Numbered from the stretch's first letter, positions 48,451 through 57,957 are shown. The stretch is 64,000 nt of DNA from Candidatus Devosia phytovorans (GCA_029202405.1 CP119312.1:501001-565000), one strand, 5' to 3'. Translations and numbers: made by a program. The notes: generated by a model from the letters alone, not told the origin.

Positions 48451-48879
48451 ATGCGTGTGATCGTTTTCGTCAAGGCTACCGCGGACAGCGAAGCCGGAAC
48501 CCTGCCCACCGGCGATCTGCTGGAAGCCATGGGCCGCTACAATGAAGAACTGGTCGATGCCGGAATTATGCTGGGCGGAGAGGGGCTTAAGCCTTCATCG
48601 AACGGCAAGCGCATCGGCTTTGACGGCACGGGCCGGACAGTGATCGACGGGCCGTTTGCCGAGACCAAGGAATTGGTGGCCGGCTACTGGATCTGGGAGG
48701 TGCGCGACATGGACCATGCCGTCGAGTGGGTGAAGCGCTGCCCCAATCCGATGCTCGGCTACAGCGAGGTGGAAATCCGCCCGGTGTTCGAAATGAGCGA
48801 CTTCGCCGAGGTGATGACGCCGGAAGCCGAGGCGGTGCACAATCGGGTGGTCGAGAAGGAGAAGGGGCTCTCCAGATAA
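48451..48879 (+). CDS. YciI family protein (DGPF domain)
   Basis: A 142-residue ferredoxin-like alpha-beta protein. The family signature DGPFAETKELVAGYWIWEV is at residues ~67-85, with PNPMLGYSEVEIRPVFE in the last third. YciI-like proteins often sit by sigma-factor genes in other bacteria; here the neighbours are not related. AGGAGA precedes the ATG. The function is not defined. Confidence 0.9.
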   Translation: MRVIVFVKATADSEAGTLPTGDLLEAMGRYNEELVDAGIMLGGEGLKPSSNGKRIGFDGTGRTVIDGPFAETKELVAGYWIWEVRDMDHAVEWVKRCPNPMLGYSEVEIRPVFEMSDFAEVMTPEAEAVHNRVVEKEKGLSR

Positions 48880-48938
48880 GAGTAGGAGGGGGTATCCCTC
48901 TTAGCCATTCGGCCATAGGCCTCATGGCCTGCTTCGCT

Positions 48939-48963
48939 AAAATCGCGCCACTGGCGCGATTTT
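48939..48963. terminator. Bidirectional terminator between converging genes
   Basis: AAAATCGCGCCA and TGGCGCGATTTT are exact complements separated by one base, giving a GC stem flanked by A and T runs in both directions. It serves the YciI gene and the converging phosphoesterase gene. Confidence 0.88.
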
Positions 48964-48976
48964 CCCTGCGGGACGC

Positions 48977-49870
48977 TCAGCAGATTCGCATCTGCAGCCG
49001 CATGACGATGTCATGGCCGAGCCGCTGGAAGCCGTATTCGCGCATCGTGCAAGTCCAGCCGTCGCTGGTGCGCTCGATCTTGAAGAGGTTGTAGCGGGCC
49101 GGGTCGTCCAGCGTGCCACCTTGCGCGGCGCTGGCGGCGGCGACGCCGACCACCGGCACTTCCTTGCCCTTGCCGGGAATGGAGTGAATGGACGAGCGAT
49201 GCGTGTGGCCATGCAGGACCAGTTCGGCGCCATGTTCGGCAATGACCTGGCGGAACAGCTTATGGCCCTTGAGGCCAAATGAGGGGTGCTGCAGTTCGGG
49301 ATTGGGCGGGTGATGGATCATCACGGCGCGGAAGAAGCCGGCTTCGCCCATGAGCTTGAGGATCCGGCCAAGACGCTCGGCCTGCTTCTCATCGAAACGG
49401 CCGACCGCCAGGAAGGGGCGCGTCGGCACCGCGCTGGAGCAGGAGATCATCGCCACTTCGTCGCCGACACGGCGCACAAAGGGGAAGGCGGCTTCGTCGA
49501 GCGTTTCGCCCTTCATATAGTCGCCCCAGATCTCCTGGGCGGATTCGAGGGCGCCTGGGACATAGGCGTCGTGATTGCCGGGGCAAACGGCGACCTTGTC
49601 GGCATTGCCAAGAGCCTCGAGCCACTTGCCGGCGCGCTCGACTTCAAAGCGCAGCGCCAGGTTGACCAGATCGCCGGTGACGGCCGTAAAGTCGGCGTTC
49701 TGGGCCTGCATATGCGAAACGAGGCTGGTCAGCGTTTCGCTGTTGAGCTCGCCATGGCGCTTGATCTTCCAGTTCAGGAAGCCGGTCAGGCGCTTGCCCA
49801 AAAGGTCACGCCAGACGACGTCGGGCATGGGGGACAGGTGGATGTCGGAGATATGGGCAAGTGTGATCAT
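48977..49870 (-). CDS. Calcineurin-like metallophosphoesterase
   Basis: A 297-residue cytoplasmic metallophosphoesterase. The two-metal motifs are in order: AHISDIHLS (DxH), VTGDLVN (GD), CPGNHDAY (GNHD), AVMIHHPP and LHGHTHRS (GHxH). The LGKRLTGFLNWKI piece near residue 25 is typical of a proteobacterial subgroup with unknown substrate. It has no signal peptide. The gene is alone. Confidence 0.88.
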   Translation of the reverse strand: MITLAHISDIHLSPMPDVVWRDLLGKRLTGFLNWKIKRHGELNSETLTSLVSHMQAQNADFTAVTGDLVNLALRFEVERAGKWLEALGNADKVAVCPGNHDAYVPGALESAQEIWGDYMKGETLDEAAFPFVRRVGDEVAMISCSSAVPTRPFLAVGRFDEKQAERLGRILKLMGEAGFFRAVMIHHPPNPELQHPSFGLKGHKLFRQVIAEHGAELVLHGHTHRSSIHSIPGKGKEVPVVGVAAASAAQGGTLDDPARYNLFKIERTSDGWTCTMREYGFQRLGHDIVMRLQMRIC

Positions 49871-49980
49871 CGCGGGCCTAATGCCAGAAGGGACGCGACA
49901 AGAAAACGGTCAATCGCCCCAAGCGTGGATTTTGTCCTCATCAAGTCTCTGCTACCGGTAGCCGGCAAAGGAGTGTTTCG

Positions 49981-50460
49981 ATGCAGTTGACGCGCACGCA
50001 GCAGTTGATCGGCAAGGTGTTTCTGACGGCCAAAGGCCTGATGCACCGCCTGACCATGGGGTCGCGGGTGATGCTGGTCGATGGCGACAAGGTCTTGCTG
50101 ATCCGCCATCAACACTTTCCTGGCTGGCAGTTTCCCGGCGGTGGCGTCAGCCCGGGTGAGACGCTCGAACATGCTGGCGCACGCGAGACGCTGGAAGAAA
50201 CCGGCTATCGCGTGATCGGTTCCATGCAGCTCTTCGGCATCTATCACAATACCGGCCCGGTCACGAACCGCGATCATGTGGCCTTCTGGGTCTGCACCAG
50301 TTTTGAAAAAGCCTATGAACGCAAGGCAGACCGCGAGATTGCCGAAGTAGTGTGGTTCGATCGGCATGCGCTGCCGGAAAAGATTACCCCCGCGACCTCG
50401 CAGCGCATCGACGAGTATTTTGATCACGTCGAGAAGCGCGACATCTGGGGCTATCCATAG
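49981..50460 (+). CDS. NUDIX hydrolase
   Basis: A 159-residue nucleoside-diphosphate-linked pyrophosphohydrolase. The NUDIX box is intact (GGGVSPGETLEHAGARE..LEETGY, the REUXEE Glu residues all present), preceded by VLLIRHQHFPGWQFPGGG. The N-terminal ~25 residues form a membrane-like or amphipathic helix that other small NUDIX proteins lack. AAAGGAG precedes the ATG. The substrate is unknown. Confidence 0.9.
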   Translation: MQLTRTQQLIGKVFLTAKGLMHRLTMGSRVMLVDGDKVLLIRHQHFPGWQFPGGGVSPGETLEHAGARETLEETGYRVIGSMQLFGIYHNTGPVTNRDHVAFWVCTSFEKAYERKADREIAEVVWFDRHALPEKITPATSQRIDEYFDHVEKRDIWGYP

Positions 50461-50464
50461 TTTT

Positions 50465-50602
50465 GTGCCACGCCCTCGTGGTTCGTGGTTCGAGGCTCGC
50501 AAGAGCTCGCACCTCACCATGAGGGCTACTGGAACCTGATGGGTCAACAGCCCTCATGGTGAGGTGCTTTGCGTAGCAAAGCCTCGAACCACGAGGGCGT
50601 GC
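50465..50602. repeat. BIME-like composite palindrome, copy 4
   Basis: It has the same layout as copy 2, including the CTTTGC-GTA-GCAAAG hairpin and the right-hand arm. The left arm has a 7-bp internal duplication (GTGGTTC twice). It fills the gap between the stops of the NUDIX gene (50460) and the hydroquinone reductase gene (50607). Confidence 0.9.
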
Positions 50603-50606
50603 CTGG

Positions 50607-51566
50607 TCACTTCAGGAACGGCAGTTCCGGTCCGACGGGCACGATCCGCGTCGGATTGATGGTGATGTGGCTCCAGTAGTAGTGCGTCTTGATATGGTCG
50701 AGATCGACCGTCTCCTTGACGCCGGGCTGCTCGTAGAGCGCCTTGAGGTAGTGCGAGATATTCTCGTAGTCGGCGATGCGGCGGATATTGCACTTGAAGT
50801 GGCCGACATAGACGGCATCGAAGCGCACCAGCGTAGTGAACAGGCGCCAGTCGGCCTCGGTGATCGTGTCGCCGGTCAGATAGGCGGTCTCGCCCAACAG
50901 ACCCTCGACCCAGTCGAGCGCGGAAAAGAGCTCGGTGACATTGTGGTCATAGGCTTCCTGCGTGGTGGCAAAGCCGGCCTTGTAGACGCCGTTGTTGATG
51001 GCGTCATAGACGCGGGCATTGACCGCATCGATCTTCTCGCGCAGCGGCTCGGGATAGAAGTCATCGGTGTTGCCGGTCAGCTCGTCGAAGGCCAAGTTGA
51101 ACATGCGGATGATTTCCGAGCTCTCGTTGGAGACGATCGTCCCGGTCTGCTTGTCCCAGAGCACCGGCACGGTGACGCGGCCGGTATAGGCCGGATCGAC
51201 CTGGGTATAGACCTGCCAGAGAAAGTCCTTGCCCAGGAGGTCGTCGCCGGTCGAGCCGGAAGCCTTGTCGAAGCTCCAGCCGGTTTCGTCGGGCATTTTG
51301 GGCGAGACGACTGAAACCGTGATCAGGTCCTCGAGGTTCTTCAGCTTGCGGAAGATCAGGGTGCGGTGTGCCCAGGGACAGGCCAGCGACACATAGAGAT
51401 GGTAGCGGCCCGGCTCGGCCTTGAAGCCGCCGACGCCCGAGGGGCCGGGGCTGCCGTCGGCCGTGACCCAGTTGCGGAAGCCGGCCTGGCTGCGCTTGAA
51501 CTCGCCGCCCGTCGCCTTGGTGTCATACCATTGGGTAGACCATTTTCCATCGATCAATTGTCCCAC
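50607..51566 (-). CDS. Glutathionyl-hydroquinone reductase (Xi-class GST)
   Basis: A 319-residue cytoplasmic enzyme of the YqjG/ECM4 class, reducing glutathionyl-hydroquinones with glutathione. The N-terminus LIDGKWSTQWYDTKATGGEFKRSQAGFRNWV is followed by YHLYVSLACPWAHRTLI (the catalytic Cys in CPWAHR), VSNESSEIIRMFN, and the C-terminal YLTGDTITEADWRLFTTLVRFDAVYVGHFKCN. GTG at 51566 is the likely start because family members begin with GQL-DG; the open frame up to 51746 has no such support. The end lies next to BIME copy 4. Confidence 0.93.
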   Translation of the reverse strand: MGQLIDGKWSTQWYDTKATGGEFKRSQAGFRNWVTADGSPGPSGVGGFKAEPGRYHLYVSLACPWAHRTLIFRKLKNLEDLITVSVVSPKMPDETGWSFDKASGSTGDDLLGKDFLWQVYTQVDPAYTGRVTVPVLWDKQTGTIVSNESSEIIRMFNLAFDELTGNTDDFYPEPLREKIDAVNARVYDAINNGVYKAGFATTQEAYDHNVTELFSALDWVEGLLGETAYLTGDTITEADWRLFTTLVRFDAVYVGHFKCNIRRIADYENISHYLKALYEQPGVKETVDLDHIKTHYYWSHITINPTRIVPVGPELPFLK

Positions 51567-51928
51567 GACCGAGCCCTTTCCGTCATCATGTCGACTCCTT
51601 GTCCGGTTCAACTGCCGGGAGTCGTTTGCGTTGCCTGAAACATAGCGTCCGACCGAACGGGCGATAAGGCGGTTCTGCCGTAACGATCCGTTGTGCATTT
51701 TGAGCACAGGCGCCGTGCGGACATTGAAATAGAGGCTTGAGGCCATGATTTTCGTTTTACGCGAGGCCCCCTTGGTGCTAATGCGATTTCAGGCGTGGAG
51801 GCGCCCAGGATGGCGAAGGTTTTGCGAGTGACAGTGTCGGCTAACCGACGACCGTAATCGGTCCCTACCAGGCGGTGCTCATGCGAGCGCCGGGTTTGTC
51901 CTACGCATCATCATTCCGGATCATCGTC
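51567..51928. other. 362-bp non-coding divergent promoter region
   Basis: This region lies between the divergent starts of the hydroquinone reductase and GNAT genes. TGTGC-N7-GCACA at 51692-51708 is a candidate regulator site, but it was not assigned to a known family. Nothing else is recognised. Confidence 0.4.
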
Positions 51929-52483
51929 ATGACCCCTTCGTCTGCGCCCTCGGCTGCACCTGCTGTCTCCGCTGCTCCTGTCCGTATCCCGACCGTTCGC
52001 CCTGCCACTGTTGCCGACGACGCCTTCGTCGAAGAGCTGCAGGCGATTGCCTTTGGTCCGGGGCGGTTTGCCAAGACGGCCTATCGCATTCGCGAGCGCT
52101 TCCAGATCGACCCCAGCCTCAGCCTTGTGGCCGAAGTCGAGGGCGAGGCCTGCGGTTCGGTATGGATGACGCCGATCTCCATCGGCGGCATCAATGGCTG
52201 GATGCTGGGCCCGCTGGCGACCCATCCTAATTTCCGCAAGCTCGGCGCCGGCAAGCTGCTGGCCCGCGAAGTCAGCAAGCGCGCCCTGGCGCGCGGCGAT
52301 GGGCAGTTCGTCATGCTGGTGGGCGACAGGGACTATTACTGCCCGATTGGCTGGGAGCCGACCACCCTGGGCAATATCGCCTTCCCCGGCCCGGTGGATC
52401 CGACGCGCGTGCTGCTGCTGGCCGACGACAAGAGCCTTGCGGCGACGCTGAGCGGCCCGATCGAGGCCTGGCTGGACGCCTAG
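51929..52483 (+). CDS. GNAT family N-acetyltransferase
   Basis: A 184-residue acyl-CoA-dependent N-acetyltransferase. After an Ala/Pro/Ser-rich start (about 1-25), the core begins with VRPATVADDAFVEELQAIAFGPGR, then LVAEVEGEACGSVWMTPISI, and the CoA-binding LGPLATHPNFRKLGAGKLLAREVSKRAL, followed by VMLVGDRDYYCPIGWEP. The predicted target is unknown. The ATG at 51929 is preferred; earlier starts would add an unlikely leader. Confidence 0.85.
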   Translation: MTPSSAPSAAPAVSAAPVRIPTVRPATVADDAFVEELQAIAFGPGRFAKTAYRIRERFQIDPSLSLVAEVEGEACGSVWMTPISIGGINGWMLGPLATHPNFRKLGAGKLLAREVSKRALARGDGQFVMLVGDRDYYCPIGWEPTTLGNIAFPGPVDPTRVLLLADDKSLAATLSGPIEAWLDA

Positions 52484-52515
52484 AGGCTTCCTATATGGGA
52501 CAAGTGCGGTGAGGG

Positions 52516-53202
52516 GTGCCCATAGGGGGATTCCTCGCCTACAGTTCCGGTCCCGAAATCATTGCTGGTAGTCCCTTGTCGTCTGACGACGTGATCATCG
52601 AGCGCCTGGCCACGCGTCTTCTGGTCAGTCCTCCCCCCTTGCCGCCTGCTGACAGGCTGGTGCCCGACTGGGCGCCGGCGCAGCCCTTCACACGCCCGCC
52701 CGTCCCGGCGGCGGTGCTAATCGCGCTGATTCGGCGGCCAGAAGGGCATACCGTGCTCTATACCGAGCGCTCACCCGACCTGCGGGCGCATTCCGGCCAG
52801 GTGGCCTTTCCGGGCGGCAAGGTCGATGCATCAGACGCGGATGTCGGTGCGGCAGCGCTGCGCGAGGCCTTCGAGGAAGTGGGTATGGAGCGCGAGGATG
52901 CGCAGGTGATCGGTTTCATGCCGACCTATTTCACCGGCACCAATTATCTGATCACGCCGGTGGTGGCGACGGTGGAACCGAGCGGGCCCTTCGTGCCCAA
53001 TCCGGGCGAGGTGCATTCCGTGTTCGAAGTGCCGCTGCAGCGCATCCTCAAGCCGGAGAGCTATGGCGAATTCCGCATCAGCCGGGATGGCAAGGAGCAT
53101 CGCACCTGGCAGATCGACCATGATGGCCATCGCATCTGGGGGATTACCGCCAATCTCACGCGTCGCTTCCGTGACCTGGCGATGAGCGAGGTGGTGCCGT
53201 GA
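52516..53202 (+). CDS. CoA pyrophosphatase (NUDIX, NudL-like)
   Basis: A 228-residue NUDIX hydrolase of the CoA diphosphatase type. VLYTERSPDLRAHSGQVAFPGGKVD is the class-specific block, leading into the box residues ALREAFEEVGM. A gene for CCA tRNA transferase starts in its stop codon (GTGA), an arrangement common in alphaproteobacteria. The GTG start at 52516 is a best guess, and the first ~35 residues may not all be translated. Confidence 0.9.
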   Translation: MPIGGFLAYSSGPEIIAGSPLSSDDVIIERLATRLLVSPPPLPPADRLVPDWAPAQPFTRPPVPAAVLIALIRRPEGHTVLYTERSPDLRAHSGQVAFPGGKVDASDADVGAAALREAFEEVGMEREDAQVIGFMPTYFTGTNYLITPVVATVEPSGPFVPNPGEVHSVFEVPLQRILKPESYGEFRISRDGKEHRTWQIDHDGHRIWGITANLTRRFRDLAMSEVVP

Positions 53203-54365
53203 GCGACTTGTCCCAGGCGGAATGGCTAAACAAGCCTGAAACGCAGGCGATCCTGGCCGCGCTCGACGGGCACAAGCGGCGCACGCGGGCGGTGGGCGGC
53301 GTGGTGCGCGACACGATCATGGGCCGTGATCACTCGGGCGATATCGATATGGCGACCGAGCTGTTGCCTGATGAGGTGATCGAGCGGGCAAGGGCTGCGG
53401 GGATAGCTGTTTATCCAACCGGGATAGAGCATGGCACGGTGACCCTGAGGCTGGGTGACGTGCTGGCCGAGGTCACGACGTTGCGGCAGGATGTCGAGAC
53501 CGATGGGCGACATGCCGTCGTGGCCTTTGGCACGGATTGGGTCGAGGACGCCCGCCGGCGCGACTTCACGCTTAACGCGCTCTATTGCGCCGCCGATGGC
53601 ACGCTCTATGACCCGCTTGGCGGGGTGGAGGATGCGCGCAATGGGCGGGTCCGCTTTATTGGCGCGGCCAGCCAGCGCATCGCCGAAGATGGGTTGCGGG
53701 TCTATCGCTTCTTCCGCCTGTCGGCGAGCCATGCGGCAGAAAAGTTCGATCCCGATGGCCTCAGCGCCTGCGCCGATGCCGTCAACAGGCTGGATCACCT
53801 GTCGCGGGAGCGGGTGGGCGGCGAGGTCATGCGCATGCTGGGCTTGCCGCGTGTGGCGCTGACGCTGGCGGTGATGTCCGAGATCGGGCTGCTGCGGCTG
53901 GACGATCAGGTCCTGCGCGATCTGGTGGCTTACGAGGATATCGGCGGGCAGTCCGTAGCGGCGCGGCTGGCGATGATTGCCGGGCCCCAGCTGGACCAAT
54001 ACCAGGCACGGTGGCGTCTCTCAAATGAGGTGGTTGGACAGGCGCAAACTGTGGGCAGGGCCGCGGACCTCATGGCTGACGAGCGGATCGCTGAAGCAGC
54101 GTATCGGCATGGCGAGTTGGCCGTGGAGGGATTGGCAATCGCCGCGGCGCGCGGCAAATGGGCACCGGCGCGACTGGCCGAAGGCGCACGCATGCTGGGC
54201 TCACTGGTGGTGCCGCCGTTTCCGGTCAGCGGCCACGACCTCGCCGGCCTCGGCATGGTGCCGGGACCGGCGCTTGGTATCGAACTGGCCCGTCTAGAGC
54301 GAGCCTGGATCGACAGCGGCTTTGCCCTTGGCAAGGCAGAACTATTGGCAGAAGCCCGGATCTAA
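53199..54365 (+). CDS. cca: CCA tRNA nucleotidyltransferase
   Basis: A 388-residue class II tRNA-CCA adding enzyme. The N-terminal nucleotidyltransferase domain has AVGGVVRD and DIDMATE (the DxD metal site), then EVTTLRQD and RRRDFTLNALY, followed by the RNA-binding domain DGLRVYRFFRLSA and VNRLDHLSRERVGGEVMRML. Start GTG at 53199 overlaps the NUDIX stop (GTGA). The 3' end overlaps the converging small DUF1059 gene by four bases. Confidence 0.93.
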   Translation: MSDLSQAEWLNKPETQAILAALDGHKRRTRAVGGVVRDTIMGRDHSGDIDMATELLPDEVIERARAAGIAVYPTGIEHGTVTLRLGDVLAEVTTLRQDVETDGRHAVVAFGTDWVEDARRRDFTLNALYCAADGTLYDPLGGVEDARNGRVRFIGAASQRIAEDGLRVYRFFRLSASHAAEKFDPDGLSACADAVNRLDHLSRERVGGEVMRMLGLPRVALTLAVMSEIGLLRLDDQVLRDLVAYEDIGGQSVAARLAMIAGPQLDQYQARWRLSNEVVGQAQTVGRAADLMADERIAEAAYRHGELAVEGLAIAAARGKWAPARLAEGARMLGSLVVPPFPVSGHDLAGLGMVPGPALGIELARLERAWIDSGFALGKAELLAEARI

Positions 54366-54559
54366 TGCTTGGTCGGGGCCTTGTCGTCGGTATCGACGAT
54401 GCGTTCCTTGATGCGCTCGATCATTTCCGGACGGATCTCGGTTTCACCGTGATGCGTGCGGAGGTTTTCGACAGCGCGGCGGACCACTTCGGCCTCACTC
54501 TCGGCCTCGGCATGCCAGGTGGCGCCTGGGATCAGCGAACCAGATTCAAAGCGTTTCAT
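54362..54559 (-). CDS. DUF1059-like small protein
   Basis: A 65-residue soluble protein. The pattern MKRFESGSLIPGATWHAEAESEAEVVRRAVENL resembles the DUF1059 family (K-x-F-x-C/SGxxxPG, then a helical region). GGGAGATGAG lies just upstream. Its role is unknown. Confidence 0.65.
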   Translation of the reverse strand: MKRFESGSLIPGATWHAEAESEAEVVRRAVENLRTHHGETEIRPEMIERIKERIVDTDDKAPTKH

Positions 54560-54623
54560 TGTCTCATCTCCCTTTTTCGTAAACGGGATATGAAGAACGT
54601 CCGAGCGCTGGCGGGGTTCCGAT

Positions 54624-55799
54624 CTAGTCGTCCGCGAATTCGCCCAGTTGGTTCAGGCCTTCGAGCCATGTGCCATGGTCGCCGCGGATCACTTCGCGCG
54701 GCAACACGCCACTTTCGGCGGCGATGGCATCGGCGAGTTCGCGCGAATGGGTGACGACCCAGATCTGGCTGCGCTCGGCTGCCTTGACGATCATGCGGGC
54801 CAGCATGGGCATCAGGGCCGGATGGAGGCTGTTCTCGGGTTCGTTGAGCGCGATGAAGGGCGGCAGACGATAGGAGAGCAGGGCACCAGCCAGCGCGATG
54901 AACTGGAGCGTGCCGTCGGACAGTTCATGCGGGCCAAAGACGCGCTTGGGCATTTCCGGGAAGCGCATGCCGAAGGTGGCGAATTCGCCGGGCTCGGGGA
55001 TGATCAGCTCAGCGCCGGGAAAGGCGTCTTCCATGGCCCGGTCGAGATCGATGCGGTCGCCGCGAATGTGATGCAGTGTGGCGAGCACGGCGCCAAGATT
55101 GCTGCCATCCGAAGCCAGGGTGGGCGAGGTCACGGCGAGCGAAGGCCGGCGCAGCGGCGATTCCGCATCGGTGCGAAAGCCATGGAAGAAGCGCCAGGCG
55201 ATGAGCGAGTCGCGCACCATGGCGATTTCGGATCGTCCCGACAGGGCCGCGAGAGCCGTTTCGCTGGCCAGCAGGTCATCAGTGGCGAGTTCTCGGCGGC
55301 CGGAAGCATCGCGGGCCCAGGCCGCGCCGCCCTTGCGATCCATCAGGTTGGTCGTCTTGCCGCGCTGCCGCCACTCGAGGCTTTCGGACTTGATCTGCGC
55401 TTCATGGTCAAAGGCGGCCGTGGCCTTTTTGGGCGCGAAACTGACTTCGAGCCGGTAGGTCGGGTCAAAACTGCCATCGCCCAGATCGGCAAAGCTGGCG
55501 GCGAGACGGAGGCTATTGCCTTCGTCCTTGCGGTAGCCGTCGGTGCGGTACATGGGGTCGAAGCTGCCGTCGGCTGACAGGTTCTTTCCGCCCGCCCAGA
55601 AGATCGAAACCAATCCGCCTTCCCGGGCGATTTCCTGCGCCAGTGTGCCTTTTGCCGCTGCCTGCAGCAGTTCGAGCGAGCGGTAGAGATTGGTCTTGCC
55701 CACGCCATTGCCGCCGACCAGCACCGTCAACTGCCGCAGGGGAAACCTTATCTTGCGGACAGAGCGGTAGCCGATGATTTCGACGGCAGCGAGGGTCAT
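54624..55799 (-). CDS. Predicted AAA/SMC-like ATPase (COG4637-type)
   Basis: A 391-residue ATPase with an ABC/SMC-like nucleotide-binding fold. Walker A is VLVGGNGVGKTNL (residues ~28-38); the signature LSDGTLQFIAL and the Walker B region PFIALNEPENSLHP are near residues 295-325; VVTHSRELADAIA is the switch. The usual Asp of the Walker B is Asn (LNEPE), as I recall for this group. No TOPRIM or nuclease domain is fused, unlike OLD. It is the third gene of a trmL-hemF-ATPase run, with 6-bp spacing. The role is unknown; RecF-like or defence-related functions can only be guessed. Confidence 0.85.
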   Translation of the reverse strand: MTLAAVEIIGYRSVRKIRFPLRQLTVLVGGNGVGKTNLYRSLELLQAAAKGTLAQEIAREGGLVSIFWAGGKNLSADGSFDPMYRTDGYRKDEGNSLRLAASFADLGDGSFDPTYRLEVSFAPKKATAAFDHEAQIKSESLEWRQRGKTTNLMDRKGGAAWARDASGRRELATDDLLASETALAALSGRSEIAMVRDSLIAWRFFHGFRTDAESPLRRPSLAVTSPTLASDGSNLGAVLATLHHIRGDRIDLDRAMEDAFPGAELIIPEPGEFATFGMRFPEMPKRVFGPHELSDGTLQFIALAGALLSYRLPPFIALNEPENSLHPALMPMLARMIVKAAERSQIWVVTHSRELADAIAAESGVLPREVIRGDHGTWLEGLNQLGEFADD

Positions 55800-55805
55800 G
55801 TCATC

Positions 55806-56690
55806 TCACGGCCATTTCACCGCAGGCGGCATGGAAGAGAGGATCGAATTGACGTTGCCGCCGGTCTTGAGGCCAAAGGTCGTGCCACGATCGTAGAGCA
55901 GGTTGAATTCGACGTAGCGACCGCGACGGATCAACTGCTCGTCGCGCTCGGCCTCGCTCCATTGGGTCTCGAAATTGCGGCGGACCAGTTCGGGATAGAT
56001 GCCGAGGAAGGCTTCGCCGACGGCCTTGGTGAAGGCGAAATCGGCATCCCAGTCGCCGGAATTGTGGTGGTCGTAGAAAATGCCGCCGGTGCCGCGATGC
56101 TCGTTGCGATGGGGCAGGAAGAAATAGTCGTCGCACCAGGCCTTGTAGCGCTGGTAGTCGACGCCGGGATTGCTGTCGCAGGCCGCTTTCATGGCGGCGT
56201 GGAAGTCCATGGTGTCGCGATCGTCCTGGGTGCGGCGGCGATCGAGGACGGGTGTCAGATCAGCGCCACCGCCAAACCACTGCTTGCCGGTGACGATCAT
56301 GCGCGTGTTCATGTGCACGGCCGGAACATGGGGGTTCCACGGGTGCACGATCAGAGAAATGCCCGAGCTCCAGAATTTGGCGCCCTCTTCGGTGCCCGGC
56401 ATCTGCTTGGCGAAATCCGCGGAGAATTCCCCGTGAACGGTGGAGATATGGACTCCTGCCTTTTCAAAGACGCGGCCGTGCAGCATGCCCATCTCGCCAC
56501 CACCACCGGCAGCACGGTCCCAGGGGGTGATTTCGAACTTGCCGGGGGCGAGATCGGCCTGCGGACCCTGGACATCTGCTTCAATCCGCTCGAGCGCGGC
56601 AAAGATCCTTCCGCGCAGGGCGCGGAACCAGGCCTGGGCCGTGGTCTTTTTGGCTTCGATATCGTCGGGGAGGGCGCTTTGCATCGTCAT
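55806..56690 (-). CDS. hemF: Oxygen-dependent coproporphyrinogen III oxidase
   Basis: A 294-residue enzyme that oxidatively decarboxylates coproporphyrinogen III in heme synthesis. Characteristic segments include [83 protein letters not shown] and [17 protein letters not shown]. The length is normal. It lies 18 bp downstream of trmL and 6 bp upstream of an ATPase gene on the minus strand. Confidence 0.96.
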   Translation of the reverse strand: MTMQSALPDDIEAKKTTAQAWFRALRGRIFAALERIEADVQGPQADLAPGKFEITPWDRAAGGGGEMGMLHGRVFEKAGVHISTVHGEFSADFAKQMPGTEEGAKFWSSGISLIVHPWNPHVPAVHMNTRMIVTGKQWFGGGADLTPVLDRRRTQDDRDTMDFHAAMKAACDSNPGVDYQRYKAWCDDYFFLPHRNEHRGTGGIFYDHHNSGDWDADFAFTKAVGEAFLGIYPELVRRNFETQWSEAERDEQLIRRGRYVEFNLLYDRGTTFGLKTGGNVNSILSSMPPAVKWP

Positions 56691-56708
56691 GGCGGGTGAA
56701 ATGAACCC

Positions 56709-57179
56709 TCAGCTTAGTCCTGTAAACCCATCGGTCTGCCTTTTTGCTTCCCCGAGCACCAGTGTTGCCGCCAAGGCGACGTTGATGGAACGCAGGCCGT
56801 CACGCATGGGAATGCGTGTGGCAAGGTCCGCCTCGGCCGCCACGGCATCGGGCACGCCGGCGCTTTCGCGGCCCACCATCAGAATGTCGTCCTCGGCAAA
56901 GTCGATCGCATAGGCAGAGACCTCGGCCTTGGTGGTCAGCAGGACGAGCCGGCGGGCATTGTCCTTGCGCCACTGGTTGAAGGCGGTCCAGCTGACATGT
57001 TCCTGCACCATGGCATGGTCGACATAATCCATACCCGCACGCGCCAGGGCCTTGGCCGAAAAGGGAAATCCGGTTGGATGGATCAGGTGGATGCGCGTGT
57101 CGAGACAGGCGCCGAGGCGGATCAACGTGCCGGTATTGTTGGCGATGTCAGGCTGATAGAGGGCGAGTTCGACGGGCAT
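56709..57179 (-). CDS. trmL: tRNA (cytidine/uridine-2'-O-)-methyltransferase (TrmL-like)
   Basis: A 156-residue SPOUT methyltransferase that modifies the wobble base 34 of leucine tRNAs. LYQPDIANNTGTLIRLGACLDTRIHLIHPTGF is the opening, then LVLLTTKAE, DDILMVGRESAGVPD and RIPMRDGLRSINVALAATLVLGEAKRQ at the knot. The start at ATG 57179 gives the normal length; the longer reading is unlikely. It is the first gene of trmL-hemF. Confidence 0.93.
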   Translation of the reverse strand: MPVELALYQPDIANNTGTLIRLGACLDTRIHLIHPTGFPFSAKALARAGMDYVDHAMVQEHVSWTAFNQWRKDNARRLVLLTTKAEVSAYAIDFAEDDILMVGRESAGVPDAVAAEADLATRIPMRDGLRSINVALAATLVLGEAKRQTDGFTGLS

Positions 57180-57421
57180 GCCGGTTTCCGGATGGTGCTG
57201 GGCGGCAGAGGGGCGTTCAAACCTGCCTGCCAAATGATTTGGGTATAGTGGCGCAGATATTCGGTGTCATCTGAGGCCGCACTGGACAAGATCATGTGAC
57301 AGTGCAAAAAGAACCCCCACTGACGGGTCGCTTGAGGGTGGCCGGCTGCCGATTCTGCGTATGCTGAAATGGTCTAGCCGCTACAGGCCGCGTCAGATGT
57401 GATTGTACGGGGATACGGACC

Positions 57422-57946
57422 TTGGCCACGCAAGCTCAACATTCTACCAGCCGGCGGGATTTCATCTTCGTCGCAACCGGCTCTGTGGCCGCTGTCGGCG
57501 CTGCCGCAACGGTGTGGCCACTGATCAACCAGCTTAATCCTGACGCTTCGACACTGGCTCTCGCCAGCATCGAATTCGATCTTTCCTCCATTCCGGAGGG
57601 ACAGTCGGTCACCATCATGTGGCGCGGCATGCCGGTCTTCGTGCGTCATCGCACGCAGGTCGAGATCGATGAAGCCAAGGCAGTGCCGCTTTCGGATCTC
57701 AAGGATCCCGAGACCGACGAGCAGCGCACCAAGGAAGGCCACGAACAGTGGCTGATCATGATTGCCAACTGCACGCATCTTGGTTGCGTGCCCGTTGGTG
57801 ACTCGGGCGATTTCGATGGCTGGTTCTGCCCCTGCCATGGTTCGCACTACGATAGCGCCGGCCGTATCCGCCGAGGCCCAGCACCGAAGAACCTGGTGCT
57901 GCCGCCGTATGAATTCGTCAGCGATACGCTGGTCCAGATCGGTTAG
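57422..57946 (+). CDS. petA: Ubiquinol-cytochrome c reductase Rieske iron-sulfur subunit
   Basis: A 174-residue Rieske protein of the bc1 complex. The N-terminus [19 protein letters not shown] is a Tat-type signal anchor. The 2Fe-2S ligands are in [11 protein letters not shown] and [10 protein letters not shown]. The start is a TTG at 57422 with GGGGAT upstream. It is the first of petABC, with petB starting after 11 bases. Confidence 0.95.
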   Translation: MATQAQHSTSRRDFIFVATGSVAAVGAAATVWPLINQLNPDASTLALASIEFDLSSIPEGQSVTIMWRGMPVFVRHRTQVEIDEAKAVPLSDLKDPETDEQRTKEGHEQWLIMIANCTHLGCVPVGDSGDFDGWFCPCHGSHYDSAGRIRRGPAPKNLVLPPYEFVSDTLVQIG

Positions 57947-57957
57947 TGGGGGACCCG

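Noticed and set aside
51567..51746. N-terminal extension of the hydroquinone reductase
   Set aside because: Family members start at the GQL-DG segment, here a GTG at 51566; the added 60 residues have no family match and no good ribosome site.
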